This document shows, one piece after another, positions 16,085 through 26,538 of a stretch of 64,000 bases of DNA (positions are counted from its first letter, which is position 1; every line of letters starts with the position of its first letter). Under the pieces are notes generated by a model. It did no database searches. It had not been told where the DNA came from and saw only the letters and a list, made by a program, of their open reading frames with translations. The translations under genes were made by a program, and so were the position numbers. The stretch comes from Tritonibacter litoralis (GTDB lineage: Bacteria > Pseudomonadota > Alphaproteobacteria > Rhodobacterales > Rhodobacteraceae). The DNA is taken from positions 62,001 to 126,000 of the forward strand of contig NZ_WIBF01000003.1 in NCBI RefSeq assembly GCF_009496005.1, given 5' to 3'.

Positions 16085-17662
16085 ATGCGCGATTTACACC
16101 TGCCGGGCCGATCCGCAGTTTGGGCGGAAAACGGCATGTGCGCCACATCTCACCCATTGGCGGCCCAATCTGCAATCGACATTTTGAAACAAGGCGGGAA
16201 TGCCATGGATGCAGCCATTGCCGGGGCTGTACTGCTTGGCATTTGTGAGCCACAGATGACGGGGATCGGCGGCGATTGCTTTGTGCTTTATTCCCGTCCC
16301 GGCGAACAGAAGATCCGCGCGCTCAACGGATCCGGGCGTGCGCCCGCTGCGGCCTCTGCTGCGTCGCTGCGCGACCGCGAACTGTCTCAAGTGCCGCTGC
16401 GTGGCCCCGAGGCTGTAACCCTCCCCGGTGCAATGGATGCCTTTTGCCATCTGAGCGCCGCCGAAGGTCGGTTGGGATTGGACACTATCCTGGCCCCCGC
16501 GATCCACTATGCCGAGGCAGGTGTTCCCGTTGCCCCCCGCGTCGCCTTTGATTGGGCAAAGGACGCCGATGCCCTTCAGGGCGCGGCGCGGCGTCACTAC
16601 CTGCTGCAAGGCGCTGTCCCAAAGGTTGGAGACATCTTCCGCGCGCCGGGTCAGGCCGAGGTTTTGCGACGCATTGCACGTGACGGGCGTCAGGCGTTTT
16701 ATGACGGTGAAATCGCGGAAGATATGATCCAAGCATTGTCCGACCGAGGCGGTGTCCACACGATGGATGACTTTGCCAAAGTGGCCGCGGAAGCGACAAT
16801 TCCCGTATCTGGCGCCTACCAAGGGGTCGATCTGGTGGAGCATCCGCCAAATGGTCAGGGTGCAACGGCGATTCTGCTGCTCAACATCCTCAAACATTTT
16901 GACATCGCCGCCATGGACCCCTGGGGTGCAGAGCGAGTGCATATCGAAGCCGAAGCCAGCAAACTGGCCTATGACGCGCGAGACCGTTTTATTGCCGACC
17001 CGGATCATACCAGCCGTCTGGACCATATGCTGGCCCTGGAAACTGCTGCAAAACTGGCAGCGTTGATCGATCCGAAATCCACAATCCCTTTACCTGCCAC
17101 AGCCAGTGAGGCAGTGCATAAAGATACCGTTTACATCACCGTGGTTGACAAAGATCGCATGGTCGTCTCCCTGATCTATTCGATTTTCCACGGGTTTGGA
17201 TCCGGGATTGCGTCCGAGAAATTTGGCATTCTGCTGCAAAACCGCGGAGCCGGTTTTTCGTTGCAAGCGGGCCATCCCAATGAGATGGCACCAAACAAAC
17301 GCCCCATGCACACGATCATTCCAGGAATGCTGCGCAAAAACGGGCAAGTCATTATGCCGTTTGGCGTGATGGGCGGGGCGTATCAGCCCACGGGCCACGC
17401 GCGACTGGTCTCGAATCTTTACGACTTTGACCTGGATCCTCAGGCCGCATTGGATGCCCCTCGCGCCTTTGCCGACAAGGGCGTTTTGAAGGTTGAGCGC
17501 GGCTATGTCACTGCTGTTATACAACAACTGACAGATCTTGGTCATAAGGTGGAGATCCCCGACACGCCGTTGGGCGGCGGGCAAGCCATTCGCCTGCACG
17601 ACACCGGTGTTTTGGAAGGGGCAAGTGATCCGCGCAAAGATGGCTGTGCCTTGGGATACTAA
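16085..17662 (+). CDS. Gamma-glutamyltransferase family protein (Ntn hydrolase)
   Basis: A 525-residue autoprocessing GGT-family enzyme. The probable cleavage nucleophile is Thr348 in HKDTVYITVVD, equivalent to the TTHYSVVD threonine of E. coli Ggt. Other motifs are GGNAMDAAIAG, GIGGDCFVLY and NKRPMHTIIPG. Family members cleave gamma-glutamyl bonds of glutathione or related amides. I see no secretion signal: the start MRDLHLPGRSAV is not hydrophobic, so the enzyme is probably cytoplasmic, unlike the classical periplasmic Ggt. The ATG follows a strong GAGGAGAGGG. A small inverted repeat AGGTT-TTG-AACCT lies just upstream (16053-16065). Confidence 0.9.
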   Translation: MRDLHLPGRSAVWAENGMCATSHPLAAQSAIDILKQGGNAMDAAIAGAVLLGICEPQMTGIGGDCFVLYSRPGEQKIRALNGSGRAPAAASAASLRDRELSQVPLRGPEAVTLPGAMDAFCHLSAAEGRLGLDTILAPAIHYAEAGVPVAPRVAFDWAKDADALQGAARRHYLLQGAVPKVGDIFRAPGQAEVLRRIARDGRQAFYDGEIAEDMIQALSDRGGVHTMDDFAKVAAEATIPVSGAYQGVDLVEHPPNGQGATAILLLNILKHFDIAAMDPWGAERVHIEAEASKLAYDARDRFIADPDHTSRLDHMLALETAAKLAALIDPKSTIPLPATASEAVHKDTVYITVVDKDRMVVSLIYSIFHGFGSGIASEKFGILLQNRGAGFSLQAGHPNEMAPNKRPMHTIIPGMLRKNGQVIMPFGVMGGAYQPTGHARLVSNLYDFDLDPQAALDAPRAFADKGVLKVERGYVTAVIQQLTDLGHKVEIPDTPLGGGQAIRLHDTGVLEGASDPRKDGCALGY

Positions 17663-17682
17663 GAGAGCTGAAGCAATAAAAA

Positions 17683-17699
17683 GGGGCGCGCTGCGCCCC
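17683..17699 (-). terminator. Intrinsic terminator of hspQ
   Basis: On the minus strand the stem GGGGCGC/GCGCCCC with a 3-base loop is followed by TTTTTATT. It lies 34 bases beyond the hspQ stop and also closes the convergent GGT gene. Confidence 0.8.
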
Positions 17700-17732
17700 G
17701 ATTGTGATTGCCTATATGTTCCCCAAAGGGGC

Positions 17733-18059
17733 TTAGTTCATCTGATAATGCAATGCATAAGCCGCGCCATCAAAGTTGCCAAACATGTCAGGCACATCCG
17801 GATGTTCCACCGGCTCACCAGAATAATCGGCAATTAGATTTTGCTCCGAAACATAAGCGACATAGAAGCTTTGGTCGTTTTCCGCCAACAAATGGTAGAA
17901 TGGCTGTTCTTTGGATGGGCGGCTGCCCTCGGGAATCGCTTGATACCATTCTTCGGTGTTTGAAAACTCAGGGTCCACGTCAAACACCACACCTCTGAAC
18001 GGGTGTTTGCGGTGTCGGACGATCTGTCCCAGACTGTATTTTGCGTGTGTACTCAACAT
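17733..18059 (-). CDS. hspQ: Heat shock protein HspQ
   Basis: A 108-residue protein with the whole hemimethylated-DNA-binding (YccV-like) domain of HspQ: KYSLGQIVRHRKHPFRGVVFDVDP, PFYHLLAEND, YVAYVSEQNL. In E. coli HspQ is a heat-shock protein that stimulates Lon and promotes degradation of DnaA. The frame extends far upstream, but the extension crosses the divergent lytic transglycosylase gene, so the ATG at 18059 is chosen. An inverted repeat at 18088-18104 lies in its probable promoter region. Confidence 0.93.
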   Translation of the reverse strand: MLSTHAKYSLGQIVRHRKHPFRGVVFDVDPEFSNTEEWYQAIPEGSRPSKEQPFYHLLAENDQSFYVAYVSEQNLIADYSGEPVEHPDVPDMFGNFDGAAYALHYQMN

Positions 18060-18087
18060 TATTCTCTGCCTATTGCGCACCCGTTCT

Positions 18088-18104
18088 AACTTAAAAATTA
18101 AGTT
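18088..18104. promoter_or_regulatory. AT-rich inverted repeat in the hspQ/transglycosylase divergent region
   Basis: The perfect repeat AACTTAA-AAA-TTAAGTT lies 29 bases upstream of the hspQ start. It could be an operator or part of a promoter; no known consensus is claimed. Confidence 0.35.
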
Positions 18105-18266
18105 TTTGTCCAACTTTTGCCACAATGATTCTGGGAAACAGTCTGTGAATGGCTGCAACACAGTACAGTTTTCAGGCCACCTCACAGCGCCGCGACCCGG
18201 TTGGAAAGGTGTTTCTATTGCCTGCAGATCCTGTAAAATATGGACCAAACAACAATAGGCAGGCAG

Positions 18267-18854
18267 ATGAGCAGATTGATATGCGCCATGGTTTTGGTGC
18301 TGTTGGTGTCGGCGTGCGGCGGCGGCGGAAACACGCCACCGCGAAATTTGGACAACGCATGCAGCATCGTTTCGCAGAAACCAGAGTATTTGAAAGCGTT
18401 TAAAGCCACAGAACGCAAATGGGGCGTGCCCGTACACGTCCAGATGGCAACGATTCACCAGGAGAGTCGATTCCGTGCCAAGGCCCGCACCCCGCATCAG
18501 TTCATTCTGGGGGTGATTCCGGCTGGTCGGCAGTCCAGCGCTTATGGTTATAGTCAAGCTTTGGATGGCACCTGGGACGACTATCGCGACGCCACGGGGC
18601 GCAGATTCGCCCGGCGCGACCGGATTCGCGATGCGACCGATTTCATGGGCTGGTACATGAATCAGACCCAAAAGAAGAACGGCGTCTCTTTGTGGGATAC
18701 GCGTAACCAGTATCTTGCTTATCACGAGGGTCACAGCGGCTATGCCCGCGGGTCCTACCGCAGCAAGACCTGGCTGTTGCGGGTCGCCAACAGGGTCGAT
18801 GCCCGCGCGCAGGATTACCAAGCCCAATTGGCCACCTGCCGCCGCTTTCGATAA
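18267..18854 (+). CDS. Lytic transglycosylase SLT-domain lipoprotein
   Basis: A 195-residue lipoprotein. The signal peptide ends in the lipobox LVSAC, with Cys17 as the lipidated residue, followed by a glycine stretch. The SLT domain has the catalytic glutamate Glu66 in IHQESRFRAKA, then AYGYSQALDGTWDDY and YLAYHEGHSGYARG. Such enzymes cleave peptidoglycan glycan strands with formation of 1,6-anhydro ends. The domain resembles the EMTA/MltE-like short soluble transglycosylases. The ATG at 18267 is preferred to an in-frame start 27 bases upstream because it begins the signal peptide. It is convergent with lolA across a strong terminator. Confidence 0.9.
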   Translation: MSRLICAMVLVLLVSACGGGGNTPPRNLDNACSIVSQKPEYLKAFKATERKWGVPVHVQMATIHQESRFRAKARTPHQFILGVIPAGRQSSAYGYSQALDGTWDDYRDATGRRFARRDRIRDATDFMGWYMNQTQKKNGVSLWDTRNQYLAYHEGHSGYARGSYRSKTWLLRVANRVDARAQDYQAQLATCRRFR

Positions 18855-18860
18855 AACCGA

Positions 18861-18887
18861 AAAACCCGCCAGACCGGCGGGTTTTTT
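18861..18887. terminator. Bidirectional intrinsic terminator
   Basis: The stem AAAACCCGCC/GGCGGGTTTT (18861-18870 and 18876-18885) with a 5-base loop has T-runs on both strands. It separates the convergent transglycosylase and lolA genes. Confidence 0.9.
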
Positions 18888-18904
18888 CTTCCTTGGCTCA
18901 GGGG

Positions 18905-19498
18905 TTAATTGTCGTTGTCCCGTTCAATTCTAAAGAGCTTTGAGCTGAGTTTGACCCCAGTTTCCAGCGCGCCGAGGATCACCGTGGTCTGGCCACCGGC
19001 ATCATCGTTGACCACCCATTTGCGCAGCTGAACCGGCTCTCCGGTGAACATCATATCGATACTGCCGTATTCCGGATGTTCGGGATCTTGGGCCCGGACA
19101 ATGGTTGCTGTGCCGTCAAAACTGTGGCGCACCACCATATTGGCGCGGCTCAGGTCCACATTGCGGGCCAGAATGACCGACAAAGGCGTGCGGCGCAGCG
19201 GATAGGTTTCGGGGGGCTGATTGGATTTCTTGTCCTGGATCATCACAGCGCCAGCGCCGGCCACCACGACACCCGCACCGGGGCCGTCGTATTCAAACCG
19301 CATCCGGCCTGGACGGTGCAGATACAGCTTGCCCGTGGACAGGCTGCCATCGTCGTTCACCTGGGTGAAATCGGCCTCAGCCGTTTTCAAATCATTGAGG
19401 TAACCTGAAATCTCATTCAGGCTCAGCTTGTCTGCTGCCCAGGCTGCCGGGGCGCAGGCCGCAAAAAGAAGTGCATATGCAAACTGTTTCATAGCCAT
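18905..19498 (-). CDS. lolA: Outer-membrane lipoprotein carrier protein LolA
   Basis: A 197-residue periplasmic chaperone that carries lipoproteins from LolCDE to the outer membrane. A Sec signal peptide (MAMKQFAYALLFAACAPAAWA) is cleaved after AWA. The mature part has the LolA pattern: ISGYLNDLKTAEADFTQV, GKLYLHRPGRMRFEYDGP and a C-terminal KLFRIERD. It follows ftsK by 39 bases on the same strand, an arrangement common in alphaproteobacteria, so the two are probably co-transcribed. A second ATG two codons in is an equally possible start. Confidence 0.93.
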   Translation of the reverse strand: MAMKQFAYALLFAACAPAAWAADKLSLNEISGYLNDLKTAEADFTQVNDDGSLSTGKLYLHRPGRMRFEYDGPGAGVVVAGAGAVMIQDKKSNQPPETYPLRRTPLSVILARNVDLSRANMVVRHSFDGTATIVRAQDPEHPEYGSIDMMFTGEPVQLRKWVVNDDAGGQTTVILGALETGVKLSSKLFRIERDNDN

Positions 19499-19537
19499 AA
19501 AGATAAGCCTTAGCGCTGGAATTCAAAGGGGATCGGC

Positions 19538-22453
19538 TTATTCCTGCTCAGGCACCAGAATGTCTCGTTTGCCCACGTGATTTGCAGGCGTCACCAATCC
19601 GTTCTCTTCCATCTGCTCCACCAGGCGCGCGGCTTTGTTGTAGCCAATCGCCAGTTTCCGCTGGATGTATGAGGTCGAGCATTTGCGATCTTTGATCACA
19701 ATGGCCACCGCCTGATCATAAAGCGCGTCTTCACCCCCAGTGTTGCCACCGGTATTCAGACCCAGAACCGCGTCAATATTGTCCGCTTTTTCGTCGTCAG
19801 GACCTTCGACAACACCGCCCACATAATCCGGCGGGCCGAATTGTTTGAGGTGGTTCACAACCTCTTCAACTTCCTCATCCGATACAAACGGACCGTGGCA
19901 ACGGATGATTTTCGAACCACCCGCCATATAAAGCATATCGCCCATGCCCAAGAGCTGTTCGGCGCCCATTTCACCCAGAATGGTGCGGCTGTCGACTTTG
20001 GAGGTCACCTGGAAGGAAATCCGGGTGGGGAAGTTCGCCTTGATCGTGCCGGTAATCACATCAACCGACGGGCGCTGTGTCGCCATCACCAAGTGGATGC
20101 CCGAGGCCCGTGCCATCTGGGCCAGACGCTGAATGCAGGCTTCGATTTCCTTGCCCGCCACCATCATCAGGTCCGCCATCTCATCGACGATCACCACGAT
20201 GTAAGGCAGCTTCTTGGGCTCGAACTCTTCGGTTTCAAACACCGGCTCACCGGTGTCATCGTCAAAACCGGTTTGCACGGTGCGGCTGAACATCTCACCT
20301 TTGGACAATGCGTCTTCGACACGGCCGTTAAAGCCCGCAATATTGCGCACACCCATTTTGGACATCTTGCGATAGCGGTCTTCCATCTCACCGACGACCC
20401 ATTTCAGGGCAACAACCGCTTTTTTCGGATCGGTCACAACGGGGCTGAGCAGATGCGGAATACCGTCATAGACGCTGAGTTCCAGCATCTTGGGGTCGAT
20501 CATGATCAGGCGGCACTCATCCGGTGTCAGCTTGTACAAGAGCGACAGGATCATTGTGTTGATCGCCACCGACTTACCAGAACCGGTGGTCCCCGCAATC
20601 AGCAGGTGGGGCATTTTCGCAAGGTTGGCGACAACTGCGCCACCACCGATATCCTTGCCCAAGGCCAAGGGTAGCGCGTGATTTCCGTCCCCGTAATCCC
20701 GGCTGGACAGGATTTCCCGGAAGCTTACCATCTCGCGGTTTTCATTCGGCAGTTCGATCCCAATAACCGAACGTCCCGGCACCGTTGACACACGCGCTGA
20801 CAACGCCGACATCGAGCGTGCGATGTCATCGGCCAGACCAATCACCCGGCTTGCCTTAAGCCCCGGCGCAGGTTCCAGCTCATACATCGTTACCACAGGC
20901 CCCGGACGGACCGAGACGATCTCGCCCTTGACGCCATAATCGTCCAACACCGATTCCAGCATGCGCGCATTTTCTTCCAACGCCTCGTCGCTCAGAACAT
21001 GGCGTTCAATGCTGGTCGGATTGGTCAAAAGGTTCAGCGGTGGCAGTTCAAAGTCATTGCCTGCCTCGTCAAAGGCCAAGCGCGGTTCGGCTTCAGCTTT
21101 GGCGCGGGTCGAGCGTTCGGGCAGTTTGGTGATGGGTTTTTCCACCACAACTTTGCGCGCGGGCTCGGCGCGGGGCAGTTCCACAATCTCGGCGGTTTGT
21201 CGGGGTGCCGGAATTTCTTCGATCTCTGGCTCTGGCGACGCGCTGAAAGGCTCATAAGGCACGTCATCCATGGCCAAAGGTTCTGCGAAATCCTCAGGCG
21301 CGGGGGGCATCGGCGGTGTGTCTGGCTCAAGCTCTGCCCCGGTGAGCGGCGGCTCAATCCGCGTCTCTGCCCCGCCTTGCGGGCTAAAGATCAAAGGTTC
21401 AGGGCGGCGGCCGCGGCCTTTGGTCAAAGGCAGGTTGGGGTCATCCTCAGGTTTAACATTTGCAGCCCGTCGGATCTGTACCGCCTTGGCAATCTTGGCC
21501 GAAATCCGTTCGTGGCCCGGCATATCATCCACTTCGACATCCGTCTCATGCTCCACCAATTCCGGTTCGGGCATGTCCATCGGCGGCTCTGATCTGCGGA
21601 TCAAGCTGGGAACCCGCGAGAACAGACCGCCCTTGGCCGGAGGCTCTTCCACTTCGTCCCAATCATCATCCACATAGGGTTCGTCATCTACCACCGCCTC
21701 GGCTGCGGCCATTTCGGCGGCGTAAACATCCGCATCCCGGCTGGCTTTCTGCTCTTTGCGGCGGGTGTTATAGGCCATAGCGGCCTGCACGCTTGAGCTT
21801 GCACCACGGCCCAAAAGCGTGGCAACCGCGCCATAGGTCATGATGACGCCAATGACCAGAAAACGGCCCAGGCGACTGATTTCATGTCGTGTGAACCCCA
21901 TTGTGAACGCTGCCAGAACAACCAGAAAAACAGCAAGGCCAAGCGACAGAAGTTTCACACCGATCATGGGTGCAATCGGCAACAGCAACAGCAGCATCGC
22001 CAGGAAGAAGTCACCCAGAAGCCCCCCCAGACCGCTGTCGTGGTTCTGACTCCAAACCGGCCCCGGCGGTAGGGTTGACGCGTAGATCGCCAGCACAATC
22101 GGCAACAGCAACGAGATCAGCATCCACGGGATTGCGCGCTCTTCGCCCCGGTGCATCACAAAACGCACGCCCCAGACCAGCGGCGTTGCTGCAATCGCCC
22201 AGGTGCCAAACCCCAGACCCAGATACAGGATATGCGCAATAGACGCGCCAAAACTGCCCAGCCAATTGCGGGCCGGTGCATCGGTTGACACATACCAATT
22301 CGGATCATCCGGCGTATAAGAGCCGATCATGGCGGCAACCAACAGGCCAAGCCCAATCAGCAACAGGCCAAACAGCTCTTTGCCCCGTTTTTCGACCGCC
22401 GCCTGCATATCACTGTCCAACAGCGGGTCCCGGCTTCTCGTTTGAAATGCCAT
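19538..22453 (-). CDS. ftsK: DNA translocase FtsK
   Basis: A 971-residue septal DNA pump that segregates chromosome ends and activates XerCD recombination at dif. It has four to five N-terminal membrane segments (about 25-220), an acidic and proline-rich linker (about 230-490), a RecA-like motor with Walker A GTTGSGKS near residue 620 and Walker [13 protein letters not shown], and the C-terminal gamma winged helix (about 905-965; [19 protein letters not shown]) that reads KOPS. The linker is much shorter than in E. coli (1329 residues), which is normal for alphaproteobacteria. Confidence 0.96.
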   Translation of the reverse strand: MAFQTRSRDPLLDSDMQAAVEKRGKELFGLLLIGLGLLVAAMIGSYTPDDPNWYVSTDAPARNWLGSFGASIAHILYLGLGFGTWAIAATPLVWGVRFVMHRGEERAIPWMLISLLLPIVLAIYASTLPPGPVWSQNHDSGLGGLLGDFFLAMLLLLLPIAPMIGVKLLSLGLAVFLVVLAAFTMGFTRHEISRLGRFLVIGVIMTYGAVATLLGRGASSSVQAAMAYNTRRKEQKASRDADVYAAEMAAAEAVVDDEPYVDDDWDEVEEPPAKGGLFSRVPSLIRRSEPPMDMPEPELVEHETDVEVDDMPGHERISAKIAKAVQIRRAANVKPEDDPNLPLTKGRGRRPEPLIFSPQGGAETRIEPPLTGAELEPDTPPMPPAPEDFAEPLAMDDVPYEPFSASPEPEIEEIPAPRQTAEIVELPRAEPARKVVVEKPITKLPERSTRAKAEAEPRLAFDEAGNDFELPPLNLLTNPTSIERHVLSDEALEENARMLESVLDDYGVKGEIVSVRPGPVVTMYELEPAPGLKASRVIGLADDIARSMSALSARVSTVPGRSVIGIELPNENREMVSFREILSSRDYGDGNHALPLALGKDIGGGAVVANLAKMPHLLIAGTTGSGKSVAINTMILSLLYKLTPDECRLIMIDPKMLELSVYDGIPHLLSPVVTDPKKAVVALKWVVGEMEDRYRKMSKMGVRNIAGFNGRVEDALSKGEMFSRTVQTGFDDDTGEPVFETEEFEPKKLPYIVVIVDEMADLMMVAGKEIEACIQRLAQMARASGIHLVMATQRPSVDVITGTIKANFPTRISFQVTSKVDSRTILGEMGAEQLLGMGDMLYMAGGSKIIRCHGPFVSDEEVEEVVNHLKQFGPPDYVGGVVEGPDDEKADNIDAVLGLNTGGNTGGEDALYDQAVAIVIKDRKCSTSYIQRKLAIGYNKAARLVEQMEENGLVTPANHVGKRDILVPEQE

Positions 22454-22572
22454 GCCTACCTCGGCTCCTCATCTCTGGTTCTCCTGCTGTATCGCAGGTT
22501 TTTCGAACCTTGTTATTTTTATCAGCGCCCCGCCCGTCTTTTTTGCCTGTGTGGCGAACGGGGCGTGTTGTC

Positions 22573-23781
22573 TTATGTATAGAGACAGTCGCGCAGTCTC
22601 TTCAGCGCTTGTTTTGTCTCTTCAGCGGGCGCAACCAACGCCACGCGGATGTATTTCTCGCCAGGGTTCTGGCCTTTTTCACCTTGGGCAAAATACGCGC
22701 CGGGCATGACCCGGATCCCCGTCTCTTGCCACAGTTTCAGCGACGCCGCTTCACCATCTGCCACCGGCAGCCACAGGAAAAAGCCCGCCTCGGGCGCGGC
22801 ATAACCGTCGACACCAGACAGAACCTCATCAGCGATTTTGTACTTTTCCTGATAGAGCCCGCGGTTCTCGACCACATGCGCCTCATCCGCCCAGACCCGT
22901 GCGGCTGCAGCCTGCAATGGCTCGGGCAGCGGCGCACCAGCATAAGAGCGCAGTTTTTTCACACGATTGATCGTATCCGGGCCACCCGCAATAAAACCAG
23001 ACCGTAGCCCCGCTAGGTTCGACCGTTTAGACAGCGAGTTGAACAAGGTCACACGCTCTGGATCAACACCTGCCGCTTCGGCCACTGTCAGCCCGCCCAC
23101 AGGGGCGGTGTCGCGGTAGATTTCCGAATAACATTCATCGGCAAAGACGCGGAAATCATACTTCTCAGCCAGGGCAAAGAGCTGTTTCCAATATTCTTCG
23201 TCCGCCACAGCCCCCTGCGGATTGGCCGGGGAACAGATATATGCCGCAACGGTGCGGTTCAGGATCTCGGGCGGCAGGCTTGCGTAATCCGGCAGATGGC
23301 CAGTTTCCTTGGTGGCGGGCACAAACACCGGCTCAGCCCCGATGGCAATCGTAGCCACCATATAGACCTGGTAAAACGGGTTCGGGATCAGAACAACCGG
23401 CCGCTCGCCATTTTTCTGTTCGGGGCACAAGGCCATCGTCGCGTTATATAGACCTTCGCGGGTGCCATTCAGCGCCATAACTTGGGTGCTGGGATCCGCC
23501 GCAACACCATAGCGGCGCTTGATCCAGTCGCTGATTGCACCACGCAGCGCGTCAGAGCCTTCGTTGGGTGGATAGCCCTGAAATCCAGCGGCGTTTTCCA
23601 CAATGACATCCGTCACCCAGGCAGGAAAGTCATGCTTGGGCGCGCCAATGGTCATATGCACCACATCACCGCCGGGCGCGTGGTGGTCCAAAAGCTCCCG
23701 CAAACGCGGAAACGCATAGGTCGGCAGGTTGGAAAACCGCTCTGGATTAATCATTTCTAAAGGCCTCAGGTCCGGGATCAT
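22573..23781 (-). CDS. dapC: PLP-dependent aminotransferase, DapC-like
   Basis: A 402-residue class I/II aminotransferase. The PLP lysine lies in NSLSKRSNLAGLRSGF. The sequence closely follows the DapC group (N-succinyldiaminopimelate aminotransferase of lysine and peptidoglycan synthesis): MTIGAPKHDFP, NPFYQVYMVATIAIGAEPVFV, CSPANPQGAV and IRVALVAPAEE. DapC is assigned by this pattern, and a general aspartate-type aminotransferase remains possible. It lies upstream of ftsK on the same strand with a 119-base gap. The ATG at 23781 has GGGGCGAG before it; a second ATG nine codons on is possible. Confidence 0.82.
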   Translation of the reverse strand: MIPDLRPLEMINPERFSNLPTYAFPRLRELLDHHAPGGDVVHMTIGAPKHDFPAWVTDVIVENAAGFQGYPPNEGSDALRGAISDWIKRRYGVAADPSTQVMALNGTREGLYNATMALCPEQKNGERPVVLIPNPFYQVYMVATIAIGAEPVFVPATKETGHLPDYASLPPEILNRTVAAYICSPANPQGAVADEEYWKQLFALAEKYDFRVFADECYSEIYRDTAPVGGLTVAEAAGVDPERVTLFNSLSKRSNLAGLRSGFIAGGPDTINRVKKLRSYAGAPLPEPLQAAAARVWADEAHVVENRGLYQEKYKIADEVLSGVDGYAAPEAGFFLWLPVADGEAASLKLWQETGIRVMPGAYFAQGEKGQNPGEKYIRVALVAPAEETKQALKRLRDCLYT

Positions 23782-23861
23782 CTCGCCCCGTTCACGTCTA
23801 GGTTACAGAGGCGAGACCAAAAAATCCAGCGCCCATCGTTTCGGCACTGGAGTTGTGACAT

Positions 23862-25190
23862 TCACGCCAGCGCAGCTTCAACCGCCGCCCCAACACGCAA
23901 CAGCGCTTCTTCGCCATTGGGTTTGCCCAGGATCTGCAGACCACAGCTTGGCACACCTGTCGGCAGCGAAAGGCCGCTGAGCCCAAACAAATTGCCAATC
24001 CGCGTGTTGCGCAAGGCGAGAAGGTTCGATCTCACGTAATAGTCATGGTCCGAATTCAACCGCTCCACATTAGGTGGCATTATCGGAGAGGTCGGCATCA
24101 GCACGCCATCAAAGCCCGCGACAGTCGCATCCCATTTCCGGCGCAGCTCCCGCAGACGGTTCCAGGCCGCCACATAATCCGCCCCGGAAAACCCAGCCCC
24201 GGTACGGAACCGCTCCAGGATTTCCGCATACATCAAATGGGGCGCTGCCTCGATCTTGTCCTTCCACAGACCATACGCCTCAGTTGTGTAGAGGATCGCT
24301 GACATCGAGAGCGCTTCGGACACGGCAGGAAATTCAAAGGGCTCGATCACGGCCCCGGCGGCGCGCAGCTTGTCCAGAGCCGCAGCATAGGCGCCGGCCA
24401 CCTCAGGCGCCATATCATCCTGAGCCACCGACAGAAGATCGGCAAAACGCATACCCGTCAGATCCACACCGTTCAGGTCCGGGATCTGCCCCTGCTCCAA
24501 CAGCCCAAGAAACAGGCCTGCGTCCTCAACCGAGCGGGCAAGGGGACCGATGGTATCAAATTCGAGACACAGTGGAATAACACCTTCGAGTGTAATGCGC
24601 CCTGATGTGGTCTTAAGCCCGACCAGATCATTCCAGGCCGATGGGATCCGCACCGATCCGCCCGTGTCAGAGCCGATGCCGCAGACCGCCAACCCATAGG
24701 CCACCGAGGCTGCCGCCCCCGAGGACGAGCCGCCCGGCACCGCGTCAGCGTCGTTGACACAGGGCGGTGTCGCCTTCACCGGATTGAGGCCCAGACCGGA
24801 AAAGGCAAGCTCGCTCATATGGGTTTTGCCCAAACACACGCTGCCCAATGCGCTTGCGCGTTGCAACACAACCGCATCCGTTTCCGAGACCCGCCCTTTC
24901 AGGAGGTCTGAGCCAGATTCGGTCACATCCCCTGCGCTGTCAAAAAGGTCTTTCCAGCTGATCGGCACCCCATCCAGCGGCGACCGACGCAGACCCAGCT
25001 TGGCGCGCCCCTCTGCCGCTTTGGCCTCAGCCAACGCGCGGTCCGCTGTCACAACTGTATAGATCCTGTCGCGCAGCGGATGCGCCGCGATGGCGTCCAG
25101 ATAGGTCTGCGTCAGGGCCAGCGGCGAAATCTCACCCGTGTCGATCCCACGCCCAAGGGCGCCTGCGGTCATAGTCAGCCAGTCGTTCAT
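23862..25190 (-). CDS. Amidase signature family enzyme
   Basis: A 442-residue amidase of the Ser-cisSer-Lys class. The catalytic lysine is in PISWKDLFD, and the serines are in GGSSSGAAASVA and GSDTGGSVRIPSA. The family includes GatA, allophanate hydrolase and general acyl-amidases; the length and absence of a gatCB context make a small-molecule amidase more likely than GatA. The ATG at 25190 with AAAAGG upstream is preferred to one 57 bases earlier that lacks a ribosome site. It precedes the aminotransferase by 80 bases on the same strand and is divergent from the ubiquinone hydroxylase gene. Confidence 0.88.
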   Translation of the reverse strand: MNDWLTMTAGALGRGIDTGEISPLALTQTYLDAIAAHPLRDRIYTVVTADRALAEAKAAEGRAKLGLRRSPLDGVPISWKDLFDSAGDVTESGSDLLKGRVSETDAVVLQRASALGSVCLGKTHMSELAFSGLGLNPVKATPPCVNDADAVPGGSSSGAAASVAYGLAVCGIGSDTGGSVRIPSAWNDLVGLKTTSGRITLEGVIPLCLEFDTIGPLARSVEDAGLFLGLLEQGQIPDLNGVDLTGMRFADLLSVAQDDMAPEVAGAYAAALDKLRAAGAVIEPFEFPAVSEALSMSAILYTTEAYGLWKDKIEAAPHLMYAEILERFRTGAGFSGADYVAAWNRLRELRRKWDATVAGFDGVLMPTSPIMPPNVERLNSDHDYYVRSNLLALRNTRIGNLFGLSGLSLPTGVPSCGLQILGKPNGEEALLRVGAAVEAALA

Positions 25191-25288
25191 GTCATCAGCC
25201 TTTTTCTTGTGGGTCTTTCGGGGACGATCCGTCGCAAGCGTCACCATGGCTCATGGACAAATGCGAGAACAAGCGCATATTGCACATC

Positions 25289-26515
25289 ATGACCAAGACA
25301 ACCGATATCATCATCGTAGGTGGCGGATTAAATGGCCCCGCGTTGGCGTTGGCGCTGGCACAGACCGGCCACAGCGTAACCCTTGTGGATGCATTGCCCC
25401 AGGCATTGCGTCAGGATCAAAGTTTTGACGGGCGCGGATATGCTTTGGCGCTCGCCTCAAAAAAACTGTTGGAGCAGATCGGCATCTGGCCGGACGTTGC
25501 AAGCCACAGCCAGCCGATGAATGAAATCAAGGTCAGCGATGGCGCACCCGGGCGGGCACCATCGCCGTTTTTCTTGCATTTCGACCATACCGAGATCGAA
25601 GAAGGTCCGATGGGCTACATGGTCGAGGATCGGTTCTTGCGCCGCGCCCTGATCTCCGCAACCGAGGCGCATCCGCAAATCACCGTGATGAACGCATGCC
25701 GCGTTGTTGCACAGGATGTGACGGCGCAAGGCGTGACCGTTACGCTCGACAATGGTGACACGCTTGCGGCTGAGCTGTTGGTCGGAGCCGATGGGCGCGC
25801 GAGCGGCACGTGTCGACGGGCGGGTATCAAACGCACCGGTTGGGATTACGGGCAAACCGCGCTGGTCTGCGCGCTGGAACATGATCTGCCGCACGGGGGC
25901 ATCGCCCATCAGCATTTCATGCCATCGGGACCTTTGGCCATTCTGCCGCTGCCGGGCAATCAATCCTCCATCGTCTGGAGCGAGAAAACCGCGCGCGCCC
26001 ATGAGATCCACGCTATGGATGATGTCGGGTTTCTGGCGGCTTTGCGCCCCAGTTTCGGGGATTTTCTGGGTGAGATCCAGCTGGTTGGCCAACGCTTTAC
26101 CTATCCGCTGAACCTCACAGTGGCGAACAGCTTTGTGGCACCCCGCATAGCGTTGATTGGTGATGCGGCCCATGGGATGCATCCTATTGCGGGTCAGGGT
26201 CTGAATGCGGGTTTGCGCGATGTAGGAGCCTTGGCCGAGGTTCTGACCGAAGCCAAACGGCGCGGTGAAAATATCGCAAGCCCGCTCGTACTTGAACGCT
26301 ATCAACAATGGCGCCGTTTCGACACAGCCACGCTGGTGTCAGCGACAGATGTGTTCAACCGGCTGTTTTCAAATGACAACCCATTGCTGCGGCTGGGACG
26401 TGATTTGGGGATGGGACTGGTTAATTCTATGCCCGCTTTGCGCCGTGGATTTATGCGCGAAGCTGCTGGCTTGACCGGAGATCTGCCGCGCCTGTTACAA
26501 GGCAAACCTATTTAA
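25289..26515 (+). CDS. UbiH/UbiF/Coq6-family FAD-dependent hydroxylase
   Basis: A 408-residue flavoprotein monooxygenase of ubiquinone ring hydroxylation. It has the FAD-binding GGGLNGPALALAL near the start, the internal GADGRASGTCRRAG motif and the second FAD motif ALIGDAAHGMHPIAGQGLNAGLRD. Which ring position it hydroxylates (UbiH, UbiF, UbiI or the broad alphaproteobacterial UbiL/UbiM types) is not decidable here. An in-frame ATG lies 36 bases upstream; the later ATG is chosen because the family begins shortly before the GxGxxG motif. No strong ribosome site precedes either. Confidence 0.87.
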   Translation: MTKTTDIIIVGGGLNGPALALALAQTGHSVTLVDALPQALRQDQSFDGRGYALALASKKLLEQIGIWPDVASHSQPMNEIKVSDGAPGRAPSPFFLHFDHTEIEEGPMGYMVEDRFLRRALISATEAHPQITVMNACRVVAQDVTAQGVTVTLDNGDTLAAELLVGADGRASGTCRRAGIKRTGWDYGQTALVCALEHDLPHGGIAHQHFMPSGPLAILPLPGNQSSIVWSEKTARAHEIHAMDDVGFLAALRPSFGDFLGEIQLVGQRFTYPLNLTVANSFVAPRIALIGDAAHGMHPIAGQGLNAGLRDVGALAEVLTEAKRRGENIASPLVLERYQQWRRFDTATLVSATDVFNRLFSNDNPLLRLGRDLGMGLVNSMPALRRGFMREAAGLTGDLPRLLQGKPI

Positions 26516-26538
26516 AGGGAGGCGGAACCGGCGCGTCC

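Noticed and set aside
18060-18827. Long N-terminal extension of the hspQ frame
   Set aside because: It crosses the lytic transglycosylase gene on the other strand, while HspQ homology begins at the ATG at 18059.
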